Below are positions 45,053 to 54,800 of a stretch of 64,000 bases of DNA, piece by piece. The stretch spans positions 1-64,000 of the forward strand of contig CASEOO010000045.1 of NCBI GenBank assembly GCA_949289565.1, written 5' to 3'. The position numbers and the translations under genes are program-made. The stretch is from an uncultured Bacteroidales bacterium (GTDB taxonomy: Bacteria; Bacteroidota; Bacteroidia; Bacteroidales; UBA932). Within the stretch, counting starts at the first letter, position 1, and the number at the start of each line of letters is the position of its first letter. The notes beneath the pieces are model-generated. The model made no database searches. It saw nothing but the letters and a program-made list of their open reading frames with translations, and was not told the DNA's origin.

Positions 45053-47044
45053 ATGAAAGGAATATTGATTGCCGCGGCCATCTTCTTGGCCTGCGCCTGC
45101 TCGCAGACGGACAGGTCTGTCGCATACGAAGAACTGCCGCTCGGCAGCATTGCCCCCGAAGGGTGGCTAAGGGAAAACCTTGAACTTCAGAGAGATAATA
45201 TTTCCGGTGATATGGACGAGACATATCCGGAGGTGATGGGCCCGCGGAACGGATGGCTCGGAGGTGACGGGGACCAGTGGGAGAGAGGACCGTACTGGAT
45301 AGACGGGCTGCTCCCGCTGGCTTATATTCTGAATGACGATGTCTTGAAGGCGAAGGTGAAGCCTTGGGTGGAATGGGCATTGGCCAGCCAGTCAGAAGAC
45401 GGGAATTTCGGCCCGAGGACGGATTACTCTTCGGAGGCCGGTCTGCAGAGGGACAATTCTCTGGACTGGTGGCCGCGAATGGTCATGCTGAAGGTCCTGT
45501 ACCAGCACTACAACGCCACCGGGGACGAGAGAGTGCCTGTCTTTTTCGACAGATATTTCCGTTATCAGCTTAAAGCGCTGAAAGAAAAACCTCTGGACCA
45601 CTGGACATTCTGGGCGGCATTCCGTCAGGCTGATGAGATGAACATCGTGCTGTGGCTGTACCGTAGAACAGGGGAGAAGTATCTGTTGGAGCTGGCTGAT
45701 CTGCTGCATGAACAGGGTTTTGATTTTGTGGAATACTTCGAAACGGAAGGCATTTCGCGTCCAGGCTCCATCCATTGCGTGAACCTGGCGCAGGGGCTGA
45801 AAGAACCTGTAGTCTACTGGTCGGCCAAGCGTGATGACCGCCTGCTCAGGGCTACAGACAAGTTTTTTGCGGACATGCCTCGCTTTATCAGCTATCCGAC
45901 AGGAATGTACGGCGGCGACGAATGTCTGAGGGACAACGATCCTACACGCGGCTCTGAACTGTGTTCGGCGGTGGAATTCATGTATTCTCTTGAAGAAATG
46001 TTGAAAATCACCGGAAATCCGTTTTATGCCGAATATCTGGAACGCATCGCGTTCAATGCCCTGGAAGCCCAGATTTCGGATGATTTCCGGCTTCATCAGT
46101 ACTATCAGCAGACGAACCAGGTGAGTGTTTCGCTTGGAAACCACAATTTCTCCATCATGCAGGACGGCACGGCAAATCTGATGGGCTTCCTTACCGGCTA
46201 TCCGTGCTGCCTGAGCAACCTGCATCAGGGCTGGCCTAAATTCACCCAGAACCTGTGGCTCCGGAGTTCGGACGGAGGACTTGCAGCCCTCGCATATTCT
46301 CCGTGTACGGTGCAGACCGAGGTGGCCGGTGTCCCTGTGACGATCAGGGAGGTGACAGACTATCCTTATAGTGACCATATCAGGCTGGAAATCAGTGCTG
46401 ACAGCCCGGTGGCATTCCCTCTGCATCTCCGTATCCCTTCCTGGACAGACGCTCCGGAAGTCGTGGTGCGGCCAGACCGGACATACCGGATTCCGGCAGA
46501 TTCCACATCTGCCGGAACGGAAACGGCAGGAGCCGGGACTTTTACTCCGGGAGAGATTGCAGTCATCGACAGGGAATGGCGCGACGGCGATGTGGTGGAA
46601 CTGCATTTCCCTATGAAAGTGAGCGTCAGCCGCTGGTTCGAGAATTCTGCCGCCATAGAGCGCGGACCTCTCGTATACGCTCTGGACGTGAAAGAAGAAT
46701 GGACACGGAAAGTAAACCAGTCAGGACTGCGGAAAGGCCAGGAGTATTGGGAGGTGAAGCCTTCGTCGCCATGGAATTATTCGCTGATTTATGAGGATAT
46801 CGACCATCCTGAGGAGGCCTTCCAGGCCAATGCCGACGGGACCGTTACGGCCCGTGCGGTGAGAGTGCCGTCATGGGCCGAAGTGAACGGAGATGCTGCT
46901 CCGCTTCCATATTCTCCTGTACGCCAATATGGTACATTCCGGGAGTTCTCCCATCCGACAGGCGAAGTGGAGACTGTCACCCTCGTGCCTTACGGCCAGA
47001 CCGTCCTCCGTATCACCGAGTTCCCGGTCCTGCGTGCTAAATGA
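45053..47044 (+). CDS. GH127-type (DUF1680) glycoside hydrolase, lipoprotein
   Basis: 663 residues. Lipobox FLACAC with Cys15 or Cys17. The protein is an (alpha/alpha) barrel of the DUF1680 superfamily. The same zinc-thiol pattern is present as in the gene at 24.8 kb: Glu302 and Cys304 in GSELCSAVEF, and Cys385-Cys386 in YPCCLSNLHQ. Overall similarity to that gene is otherwise low, and the entrance residues (RNGWLGGDGDQWERGPYWIDGL) differ, so it is probably a separate subfamily with its own substrate; GH127 or a relative such as GH146. Many such enzymes release beta-L-arabinofuranose. It starts a run of carbohydrate enzymes including aldose epimerase and a GH3 glycosidase. Confidence 0.85.
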   Translation: MKGILIAAAIFLACACSQTDRSVAYEELPLGSIAPEGWLRENLELQRDNISGDMDETYPEVMGPRNGWLGGDGDQWERGPYWIDGLLPLAYILNDDVLKAKVKPWVEWALASQSEDGNFGPRTDYSSEAGLQRDNSLDWWPRMVMLKVLYQHYNATGDERVPVFFDRYFRYQLKALKEKPLDHWTFWAAFRQADEMNIVLWLYRRTGEKYLLELADLLHEQGFDFVEYFETEGISRPGSIHCVNLAQGLKEPVVYWSAKRDDRLLRATDKFFADMPRFISYPTGMYGGDECLRDNDPTRGSELCSAVEFMYSLEEMLKITGNPFYAEYLERIAFNALEAQISDDFRLHQYYQQTNQVSVSLGNHNFSIMQDGTANLMGFLTGYPCCLSNLHQGWPKFTQNLWLRSSDGGLAALAYSPCTVQTEVAGVPVTIREVTDYPYSDHIRLEISADSPVAFPLHLRIPSWTDAPEVVVRPDRTYRIPADSTSAGTETAGAGTFTPGEIAVIDREWRDGDVVELHFPMKVSVSRWFENSAAIERGPLVYALDVKEEWTRKVNQSGLRKGQEYWEVKPSSPWNYSLIYEDIDHPEEAFQANADGTVTARAVRVPSWAEVNGDAAPLPYSPVRQYGTFREFSHPTGEVETVTLVPYGQTVLRITEFPVLRAK

Positions 47045-47078
47045 TACCTGAAGCCCCTTTTTGGTCACCCTCATACAT

Positions 47079-47092
47079 TGCAAACGTTTTCA
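47079..47092 (+). promoter_or_regulatory. Single LacI-type operator upstream of aldose epimerase
   Basis: TGCAAACGTTTTCA, identical over 14 bases to the site at 32607-32620 and a perfect TGnAAACGTTTnCA palindrome. No second site lies 19 bases away. It ends 54 bases before a -7-like TATGTTTT at 47147. Confidence 0.7.
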
Positions 47093-47146
47093 TGTGAGGA
47101 TGCGCCAGTATCTTCAATTTATTGCCGCCCGGTATTGTTTTTATGG

Positions 47147-47154
47147 TATGTTTT
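47147..47154 (+). promoter_or_regulatory. Weak -7-like box for aldose epimerase and GH3 genes
   Basis: TATGTTTT, one mismatch from TAnnTTTG, 66 bases before the aldose epimerase ATG. The position relative to the operator at 47079 matches the spacing at the other three operator-bearing promoters, which is the main support. Confidence 0.35.
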
Positions 47155-47219
47155 ATGGAACTTTACTGAATCCGAGATGCATTAAAGAAAACATACCACG
47201 AAAACAACAAATCAATATT

Positions 47220-48350
47220 ATGAAAAAGATATTTTACAGTTCAATGATTTTATTTGCATCTGCCTGCGGTGATGCTAATCTTTCAGAGTCCGGACTGAAT
47301 CCGGCTGATTTCATGTCCGATGTCGATGGAAAGCCTGTAGCCTTGTACACATTGACCAATGCTTCGGGCATGGAGGTCTGCATTACAAATTTTGGAGGCC
47401 GTATCGTGTCTGTCATGGTGCCGGACAGGGACGGAAACAAACGTGACGTCGTCCTCGGCTTCGACAACATTAAGGATTACGAGACTGTCCCAAGCGATTT
47501 CGGCGCGGCGATAGGACGGTATGCGAACAGGATAAACCAGGGAAGATTCACCCTGGACGGAGTGGAATACCAGCTGCCTCAGAACAATTTCGGGCATTGC
47601 CTTCATGGAGGGCCTGAAGGCTGGCAGTATCGGGTTTATGATGTCGTGAGTGCAGAACGGAATACTCTGACATTGTCGATAGACTCTCCTGACGGGGATG
47701 AAAATTTCCCGGGCAATGTGACAGCAGTGGTGAAATACACTCTCGGTGATGACAACAGCCTCAGGATAGACTATTCGGCGCAGACCGACAAACCGACTGT
47801 CATCAACATGACAAACCATTCATATTTCAATCTTTCAGGCGACCCTTCTCATTCTGCCATGGACCATGTCCTTTATATCAATGCTGACAGCTACACGCCT
47901 GTGGACTCTACATTCATGACAAACGGAGAAATATTGCCTGTAGAAGGCACTCCGATGGATTTCAGGACTCCTAAGCCTGTGGGCCAGGACATTGATTCCG
48001 ATTTCGGGCAGATTCAGAACGGAAAAGGCTATGATCACAACTGGGTTCTGAATACGGCAGGAGATTTGTCTCAGCTTGCCGCTACTCTGTACTCTCCTGA
48101 AAGCGGGATACAGCTGGCTGTCTATACGAATGAGCCTGGCATCCAGGTCTATGCCGGCAATTTCCTGGATGGCACTGTGACTGGAAAACATGGCATCGCA
48201 TATCCTCACAGGGCGTCGGTATGTCTGGAAACACAGCATTATCCTGACTCTCCGAACAAGCCTGAATGGCCTTCTGTGGTTTTGCGCCCGGGCGAGACAT
48301 ATGAAAGCACATGCATCTTTGCCTTCAGCGTGGTGCCGTCTGAAGAATAA
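47220..48350 (+). CDS. galM: Aldose 1-epimerase (mutarotase), lipoprotein
   Basis: 376 residues from the ATG at 47220, which gives a clean lipoprotein signal (MILFASACGDA); an upstream in-frame start at 47061 would add 53 residues lacking any signal character and is rejected. GalM motifs are clear: NFGGRIVSVMVPDRDG, IGRYANRINQGRF, HGGPEGWQYRVYDV with the substrate His, and NMTNHSYFNLSG. The catalytic Glu lies in the C-terminal block VCLETQHYPDSPN. It interconverts alpha and beta anomers of hexoses released by glycosidases, here probably in the periplasm. It is 39 bases ahead of the GH3 gene. Confidence 0.94.
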   Translation: MKKIFYSSMILFASACGDANLSESGLNPADFMSDVDGKPVALYTLTNASGMEVCITNFGGRIVSVMVPDRDGNKRDVVLGFDNIKDYETVPSDFGAAIGRYANRINQGRFTLDGVEYQLPQNNFGHCLHGGPEGWQYRVYDVVSAERNTLTLSIDSPDGDENFPGNVTAVVKYTLGDDNSLRIDYSAQTDKPTVINMTNHSYFNLSGDPSHSAMDHVLYINADSYTPVDSTFMTNGEILPVEGTPMDFRTPKPVGQDIDSDFGQIQNGKGYDHNWVLNTAGDLSQLAATLYSPESGIQLAVYTNEPGIQVYAGNFLDGTVTGKHGIAYPHRASVCLETQHYPDSPNKPEWPSVVLRPGETYESTCIFAFSVVPSEE

Positions 48351-48389
48351 ATGCAGATTCCAATGAAATCGTAAATGTAGATTGCCGGT

Positions 48390-50582
48390 ATGAAGAAGAT
48401 ATTGTCTGTCAGTCTGATACTTGCCTGTTGTTTTTCTGCCGTGGCGGGAAACAAAAATATTCTGCCTTATAAGGATGCTTCTTTGCCTGTCGAAGAGAGG
48501 GTGGAAGACCTGCTCTCCCGCATGACTCTGGATGAGAAGATAGCCCAGCTGAACCAGTATTCACTGGGCAGCAATGACAATGTGAACAACAACGGCGAGA
48601 TGGTGAAAGTCCTGCCTCCTGAGATAGGCTCGCTGCTGTATACTGCCGATGACGCAGTGTCCAGGAATGCGATGCAGAAGCGCGCCATGGAAGAAACGCG
48701 TCTGGGAATCCCGATATTGTTTGGCTATGACACGGTGCATGGGTACAGGACCATCTATCCGATACCATTGGCCCAGGGGGCCTCATGGAATCCTGACCTG
48801 GCCGGTGAAGCGTGCCGTGTGGCGGCGCAGGAGTCGTATGACGTGGGAATCGACTGGACTTTCTCCCCTATGGTCGATGTGGCCAGAGATCCGAGATGGG
48901 GCAGGGTGGCAGAAGGCTATGGCGAGGACCCATATCTGACTTCGGTTTTTGGAGCATCGGCTGTGAAGGCGTATCAGGGGGACGACATGTCCGAGCCGGG
49001 GAATATAGCCGCATGCCTGAAGCATTATGTGGGCTATGGAGCATCTGAGGCCGGGCGTGACTATGTCTATACCGAGATTTCCAGGCAGTCTCTCTGGAGC
49101 ACATATCTGCCGCCTTTCGAGGCAGGTGTGAAGGCTGGAGCGGCTACGCTTATGAGTTCGTTCAATGATATCAGCGGCACTCCCGGGTCTGCAAATCATT
49201 ATACCATGACGGAGATTCTGAAGGAGATGTGGGGACATGACGGCTTTGTGGTCGGCGACTGGCATGCAGTAAAGCAGCTGGTGACGCAGGGCATGGCTCC
49301 AGATGATGCCACGGCTGTGGAGTATGCCATAAATGCCGGTCTGGACATGGATATGACTGACAATCTTTACATGCCTCACCTGGCGTCTCTGGTGGAGTCC
49401 GGCAGGGTGTCTGTGGACCGAATAGACGATGCCGTGCGCAGGATTCTCAGGATAAAGTTCCGTCTCGGCCTTTTCGAGCATCCTTATGTCGAGGAAAAAC
49501 CGGAGAACGAGCGGATATTGCTTCCTGAAAGTCTGGATGTGGCCAGGCGTCTGGCTGAGGAGACTTTCGTCCTTCTGAAAAACGAAGAGGATGTGCTGCC
49601 TCTGAAACCTGGTCAGAAAGTGGCTTTGATAGGCCCGATGGCGAAAAGCCAGAAGGACTTGCTAGGCTCATGGCATGGCAGAGGTCTCGCAGAAGATGTG
49701 GTGAGCATATTCGACGGGCTGTCCGAGGTCCTGACCGAGGCTCCGGCGTATGCCGCGGGATGCGGTTTCGAAGGGGATGACCGCTCAGGTTTCGATGAGG
49801 CTGTGAAGACGGCGTCAGAGGCTGATGTTGTGGTCCTTTGCTTAGGTGAGAGGTATTCATGGAGCGGGGAGAATGCTTCGCGTTCCACCATAGCCCTTCC
49901 AGAGATCCAGGAAGATCTGCTGAAGGCAGTGAAAGCGGCCGGAAAACCGGTAGTGGTCCTGCTCTCGAACGGGCGTGCTCTCGACCTGACCAGGATTTCC
50001 CCTCTGGCTGATGCCGTGCTGGAAATATGGCAGCCTGGAATCATGGGCGGTCCTGCAGTAGCTTCTGTCCTGACCGGAAAGACGAATCCGTCGGGCCGGC
50101 TTACGGTGACATTCCCGTATACAACGGGACAGATCCCGATTTATTACTGTCAGAGGCATCCTGCGCGCGATGGCTCCCAGGGGCGTTATCAGGATATTCC
50201 GAGCACGCCGATGTATGAATTCGGCTATGGACTCAGCTATACTTCATACGATTACGGGACTCTGACAGTTTCGGCTGACAGTTTCACTGTCAATGATACC
50301 GTCACAGCGCGGGTTGCCGTCACCAATGCCGGGGACATGGACGGAAAAGAAACTGTTCAATGGTATGTATGCGATCCGTACAGCACCATTACCCGCCCGG
50401 TTAAGGAGCTGAAGCATTTCGAGAAGAAACTCATTCCAGCCGGAGAATCCTGTACATTTGAGTTTGAGATAGACCCGATGCGCGACCTGTCGTACGTGAA
50501 TTGGAAGGGGGAGCGCATTCTCGAACCGGGGGACTACTATATCATAGTTAAAGACCAGAAGGTCTGCATTACGCTTGAGTAA
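48390..50582 (+). CDS. GH3-family beta-glycosidase (BglX-like)
   Basis: 730 residues with a signal peptide (LILACCFSAVAGNKN), probably periplasmic. The catalytic TIM-barrel has the GH3 nucleophile Asp290 in VVGDWHAV, plus RMTLDEKIAQLNQY and YGEDPYLTSVFGASAVKAYQG, which are strongly conserved. The second domain carries the acid/base region LGERYSWSGENASR, and a C-terminal fibronectin-like domain follows (residues about 620-725). Typical activity is beta-glucosidase, though beta-xylosidase and arabinofuranosidase exist in the family. It completes a degradation set with the aldose epimerase and GH127-type enzyme. Confidence 0.92.
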   Translation: MKKILSVSLILACCFSAVAGNKNILPYKDASLPVEERVEDLLSRMTLDEKIAQLNQYSLGSNDNVNNNGEMVKVLPPEIGSLLYTADDAVSRNAMQKRAMEETRLGIPILFGYDTVHGYRTIYPIPLAQGASWNPDLAGEACRVAAQESYDVGIDWTFSPMVDVARDPRWGRVAEGYGEDPYLTSVFGASAVKAYQGDDMSEPGNIAACLKHYVGYGASEAGRDYVYTEISRQSLWSTYLPPFEAGVKAGAATLMSSFNDISGTPGSANHYTMTEILKEMWGHDGFVVGDWHAVKQLVTQGMAPDDATAVEYAINAGLDMDMTDNLYMPHLASLVESGRVSVDRIDDAVRRILRIKFRLGLFEHPYVEEKPENERILLPESLDVARRLAEETFVLLKNEEDVLPLKPGQKVALIGPMAKSQKDLLGSWHGRGLAEDVVSIFDGLSEVLTEAPAYAAGCGFEGDDRSGFDEAVKTASEADVVVLCLGERYSWSGENASRSTIALPEIQEDLLKAVKAAGKPVVVLLSNGRALDLTRISPLADAVLEIWQPGIMGGPAVASVLTGKTNPSGRLTVTFPYTTGQIPIYYCQRHPARDGSQGRYQDIPSTPMYEFGYGLSYTSYDYGTLTVSADSFTVNDTVTARVAVTNAGDMDGKETVQWYVCDPYSTITRPVKELKHFEKKLIPAGESCTFEFEIDPMRDLSYVNWKGERILEPGDYYIIVKDQKVCITLE

Positions 50583-50589
50583 ATTCACC

Positions 50590-50617
50590 GTTCCGGCAGG
50601 GCCCTGCCGGAACTTTT
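50590..50617. terminator. Bidirectional terminator between GH3 and metal efflux genes
   Basis: 50590-50613 is a perfect 24-base palindrome, each arm GTTCCGGCAGGG or its complement, with TTTT following on the plus strand. It lies between the convergent GH3 gene and the TolC-type gene and probably serves both. Confidence 0.82.
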
Positions 50618-51887
50618 ATAACCGGTTGCGGTACAGGCTGGCGGCAAGTTTATGCCAGCTGTTCTGAAGAGTGATGCAGGCGGTGAGGCTGCTGTAGATT
50701 CCGGAAGCTTCCACGAAGTAGTCTATCAGCGAGATCTCTCCGCCTTCGACAGCCTGCCTCAGCAGGTCCAGTGTCTCGCGCATCAACGGCTCGTTGTAAG
50801 CATCTATAGCGGCCTTCGTCTGGCCCATCTCATTCAGGATGGCGCGCACCTGAGCTTCGGCATTCAGCCTGGTATAGTTTAACGTACTCTGGGCAGAGGT
50901 GGACTGCGCTTTCGCCATGGCCACTTTCTTGTGATTCGAAAAGAGCGGGATGGAGCAGCCTACCAGGAAACCATGCTCGGCATCACGGATGGCTGTGTTC
51001 CTGCGGTAGCCGATTTCCAGCTTAGGAATCCAACCCTGCTTGCTTATGGATATTTCCTTGCGGGCGGCTTCTGCGGCGCTGGCGGCGGCCATGATGGATG
51101 CATCCTCAGCCAGATATTCTTCTACAGCTGTTTCAGGGTCGCTGACATCTTCTGTCAGAGGAAATTCGTCTGCTTCGAAGATGATTTCCTCTCCTCCGTT
51201 CATGGATGCAAGATTCCGGTATGCCGCGTCGAGTGCCGCATTGTTCGCGGCCACATCCGTGGCAAGACCCATCAGTTCCATCCTGATCTTGTTCACTTCC
51301 AGTGATGAAGCGTCTCCTGATTCCAGTCTCTGCTCATAAAGGGAGAGCAGGTCATCGGCTATTTCCGACTGCATCCCGAGCAGGTCCCCGATCTGGCGGT
51401 ACATGATAATGTCCAGGCACAGGTTCTTGGCATCCAGAAGTATGCGGCGACTCTCGTTTTCCAGCCCGCTTTCCAGTGCGGAGCGGGACAGTTCGTTTTT
51501 CCTGTGTCTGGCTGCATACACGGTAGGGAAGTCGAATCCCTGCGATACCACCAGTTCCGAGCCGGACTGGCCCGTGACACCGCCGCTGTAGAAAGAACTG
51601 TATTCGATGGACGGGTCTTCAAGGATATTTTCGTTTTTAAGCTGGAAGGCCTGGGCTTCGGTATTCTGCCTTACGGCTTCGAGTTCGGGATTGCGGCTGC
51701 GGATCGAGGAGAGGACTTCTTCGATGTCGGAGGTTCTCAGGATTCCGCCGGCAGCGTCATTGCTGTGTGCTGACAGGCTGTCCGCAGCCTGCAGTCCAGT
51801 GGCGACAGCTCCATTGTCCTGAGCTTCCAGGCTCAGGACAGCCGAAAGAAGAAAAACTGGTATGATGGTATATTTTTTCATTTTCAA
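50616..51887 (-). CDS. Outer-membrane efflux protein, TolC/CzcC family
   Basis: 423 residues with a signal peptide (FLLSAVLSLEAQ). Long heptad-like helical stretches (LEAVRQNTEAQAFQLKNENIL, SALESGLENESRRILLDAKNL) match the two-repeat alpha-barrel of TolC-type channels (OEP family). It forms the outer exit duct for the metal pump made of the two genes upstream. Its start is 7 bases after the stop of the pump gene, so it is the last gene of the czcB-czcA-czcC order. Confidence 0.9.
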   Translation of the reverse strand: MKMKKYTIIPVFLLSAVLSLEAQDNGAVATGLQAADSLSAHSNDAAGGILRTSDIEEVLSSIRSRNPELEAVRQNTEAQAFQLKNENILEDPSIEYSSFYSGGVTGQSGSELVVSQGFDFPTVYAARHRKNELSRSALESGLENESRRILLDAKNLCLDIIMYRQIGDLLGMQSEIADDLLSLYEQRLESGDASSLEVNKIRMELMGLATDVAANNAALDAAYRNLASMNGGEEIIFEADEFPLTEDVSDPETAVEEYLAEDASIMAAASAAEAARKEISISKQGWIPKLEIGYRRNTAIRDAEHGFLVGCSIPLFSNHKKVAMAKAQSTSAQSTLNYTRLNAEAQVRAILNEMGQTKAAIDAYNEPLMRETLDLLRQAVEGGEISLIDYFVEASGIYSSLTACITLQNSWHKLAASLYRNRL

Positions 51888-51894
51888 ATCGGAT

Positions 51895-54800
51895 TTATTC
51901 TGATATCTTGGATGGTGTGTCAGCCTCTTTCCTGTGCAGCCACCAGTACATGACTGGCACGATGAATCCGTTCAGAAATGTCGAGGTGAGCAGGCCTCCG
52001 AGGATGACTTTTGCCATAGGGCTCTGGATCTCGTTGCCTGGCAGGCCGCCTTTCAATGCAAGCGGAATCAGGGCCAGGGCAGATGACAGGGCTGTCATCA
52101 GTATAGGGTTCAGCCTGTCGAGCGAGCCTTGGATGATGCTGTCATAGAGCGGCATGCCCTGTTCCCGCAGGAGATTGTAGTGGCTTATCAGCAGCATTCC
52201 GTTTCTGGTGGCTATGCCGAACAGTGATATGAAGCCTATGATGGCTGGGATGCTCAGCTCTCCTGTGGTCAGAAGCAGTGCGAATACACCTCCGATGAGC
52301 GCCAGCGGCAGGTTCAGCAGCACTACTCCGCTCTGTGATGCGCTTTTGAACTGCATGTACAGAAGAAGGAAAATCACTATGATACTCATGATGGAAGTCA
52401 GCAGGAGCACGCGGCTTGCGGCTTTTTCGCTTTCGAACTGTCCTCCGTATTCGATGTGGTAACCTTCAGGGAGTGCTATGTTTTCATCCACTATTTTCCG
52501 TATGTCGTCGACCACGCTTCCCATGTCGCGCCCGGCCGCGTTGGCGGAAATCACGACTTTCCTTTTCACATTTTCCCTGTTGATGGCGTTCGGGCCTGTG
52601 GAGGAAACTACGTCAGCCACGTATGACAGCGGGAGTTTATTGCCATAGGCATCATCTATCATCAGGTCTTTGATGTCTTCGATGGAGCCTCGTTCAGATT
52701 CCGCCGCGCGGACCACGAGGTTGAAGGATTTCCCCTGCTCATATACTTGCGAGACTGTCTCTCCAGCCATGTTCACAGTGACGAATTCGCTGAAGGCAGG
52801 CATTGAGATGCCGTATTTCGCGAGCATTTCACGTTTCGGTATGATTTTGATTTCCGGCCTTTCGATCTGCTGCTCCACATTCAGGTCTGCTATTCCTTCG
52901 ACTCCGCTTATCAGATCTTTTATCTGGTTTCCTATCTGGAACATGCGGTTCAGGTCATCGCCGAAAAGCTTGATGGCGATTCCTGCCTGAGTGCCGCTGA
53001 GCATGGCATCGATTCTATGGCTTATCGGCTGGCCGATCTCGATGTTCGCCCCGGAGATGGTGGAAAGCTTTTCCCGGACCTCTGCAAGCAGTTCGGCATG
53101 GGAGCGGTCTTTCAGCTCGAAAGGCGCTTCTATTTCAGATACGTTCACTCCGAGAGCGTGTTCGTCCAGTTCGGCTCGTCCTGTCTTGCGTGCCACTGTC
53201 TGTATCTCAGGTATGGACAGCAGGAGTTCCTCTGCCTGACGCCCTATTTTGTCTGATTCTTCCAGCGAAATGCCTGGAAGAGAGCTCACGTTTATAGTGA
53301 ATGAGCCTTCGTTGAATGCCGGAAGGAAGCTGTGCCCGAGTGTGAAGAACAGTCCGAGGGCCACGCAGAACAGTGCTATGGTCGCTCCTACGACACTTTT
53401 CTTGTGCCTCATCACCCATTCGAGGGCTGTCTTGTAGTATTTTTTCAGCCATACTGCGAGAAAGGCTTCTTTCGGCACCCCGTCTCCTTTCACCTTGTAG
53501 TCAAGCATATAGCTGCAGAGCACAGGAGTCAGAGTCAGAGCCACAAGGGTGGAGGCGAAGAGCGCTGTGATGAATGCCACTCCGAGCGGAGCCAGCATGC
53601 GCCCTTCCATGCCTGAAAGGAAAAACAGCGGCACAAAGCTGACGACAATGATGAGCGTGGAATTCAGGATAGGCATCCTGACTTCCTTGGAGGCTTCGAA
53701 CACTACTTTCAGGATAGGCTGCCGTTCCGCCGCTGGCAGGGCCTTGTTCGCCCTTATGTGTTTCCATACGTTTTCCACATCGACTATAGCATCATCCACC
53801 AGGGAACCGATGGCTATGGCCAGGCCTCCGAGGCTCATGGTGTTGATGGTCATGCCCATCCAGTTCAGGGTCAGGATGGATATGAGGATGGAGAGAGGCA
53901 GGGTGATGAGCGATATGATGGTCGTCCTGACATTGGCGAGGAACAGTATGAGCACTATCACCACAAATATCGCCCCTTCATACAGTGATGACTTGACGTT
54001 GCTGATGGAGCTTTCTATGAATCTTGCCTGGCGGAAGGTGTCTGTGGATATCTTCACATCAGGGGGCAGATTTTTCTGCAAATCTTTCAGGGCTTCCTCC
54101 AGCTTCGCCGTCAGTTCGAGCGTGCCCGTATCCGGCTGCTTGGTGACGGTTACAAGCACTGCCGGCTTTCCTTTTTCCGAGGCCAGCCCGAGTTTCGGCT
54201 GCTGGGCGCCTATCTGCACGTCAGCTACATCTTCCAGTGTTACGGGTGCACCTCCGGCTGTCTTGATGACACTTCTGGCCATCTCCTTAACATCTTCGGT
54301 GGAAACAACGCCGCGTACGATATATTCGTTCCCGTATTCATAGATGACTCCGCCGTTCGTGTTCTGGTTCATGCCCCGTGTCACGGCCATCACTTCGCCG
54401 AGAGTGACGCCATAGTATTTCATCTTTTCCGGATGGATGAGCACCTGGTATTCTTTGATGTCGCCTCCGAGGACTGCCACCTGGGCTACGCCTCCTGTGG
54501 AAAGAAGCCTTGGCCTGACAGTCCAGTCAGCTATGGTCCTGAGGTCAAGCATGGATGTCGAATCTGCTGTCATGCCCACTATCAGGAGCTCGCCCAATAT
54601 GGATGACTGCGGCCCGAGAGTAGGATTCCCGACATTTTCAGGCAATTCTTCCGCCGCCATTGCTATCTTTTCGGAGACTATCTGCCTGGCCAGGTAGATA
54701 TCCATGTCCCAGTCGAATTCAACCCAGACCACGGAAAAGCCAGTCGTGGAAGAGGAGCGTACACGGCGCACTCCTGTAGCCCCGTTCACTGCTGTCTCGA

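Noticed and set aside
47061..47219. Earlier in-frame start for the aldose epimerase
   Set aside because: The extra 53 residues lack signal-peptide character, run over the LacI-type operator and the -7-like box, and hide the lipoprotein signal that begins at 47220.
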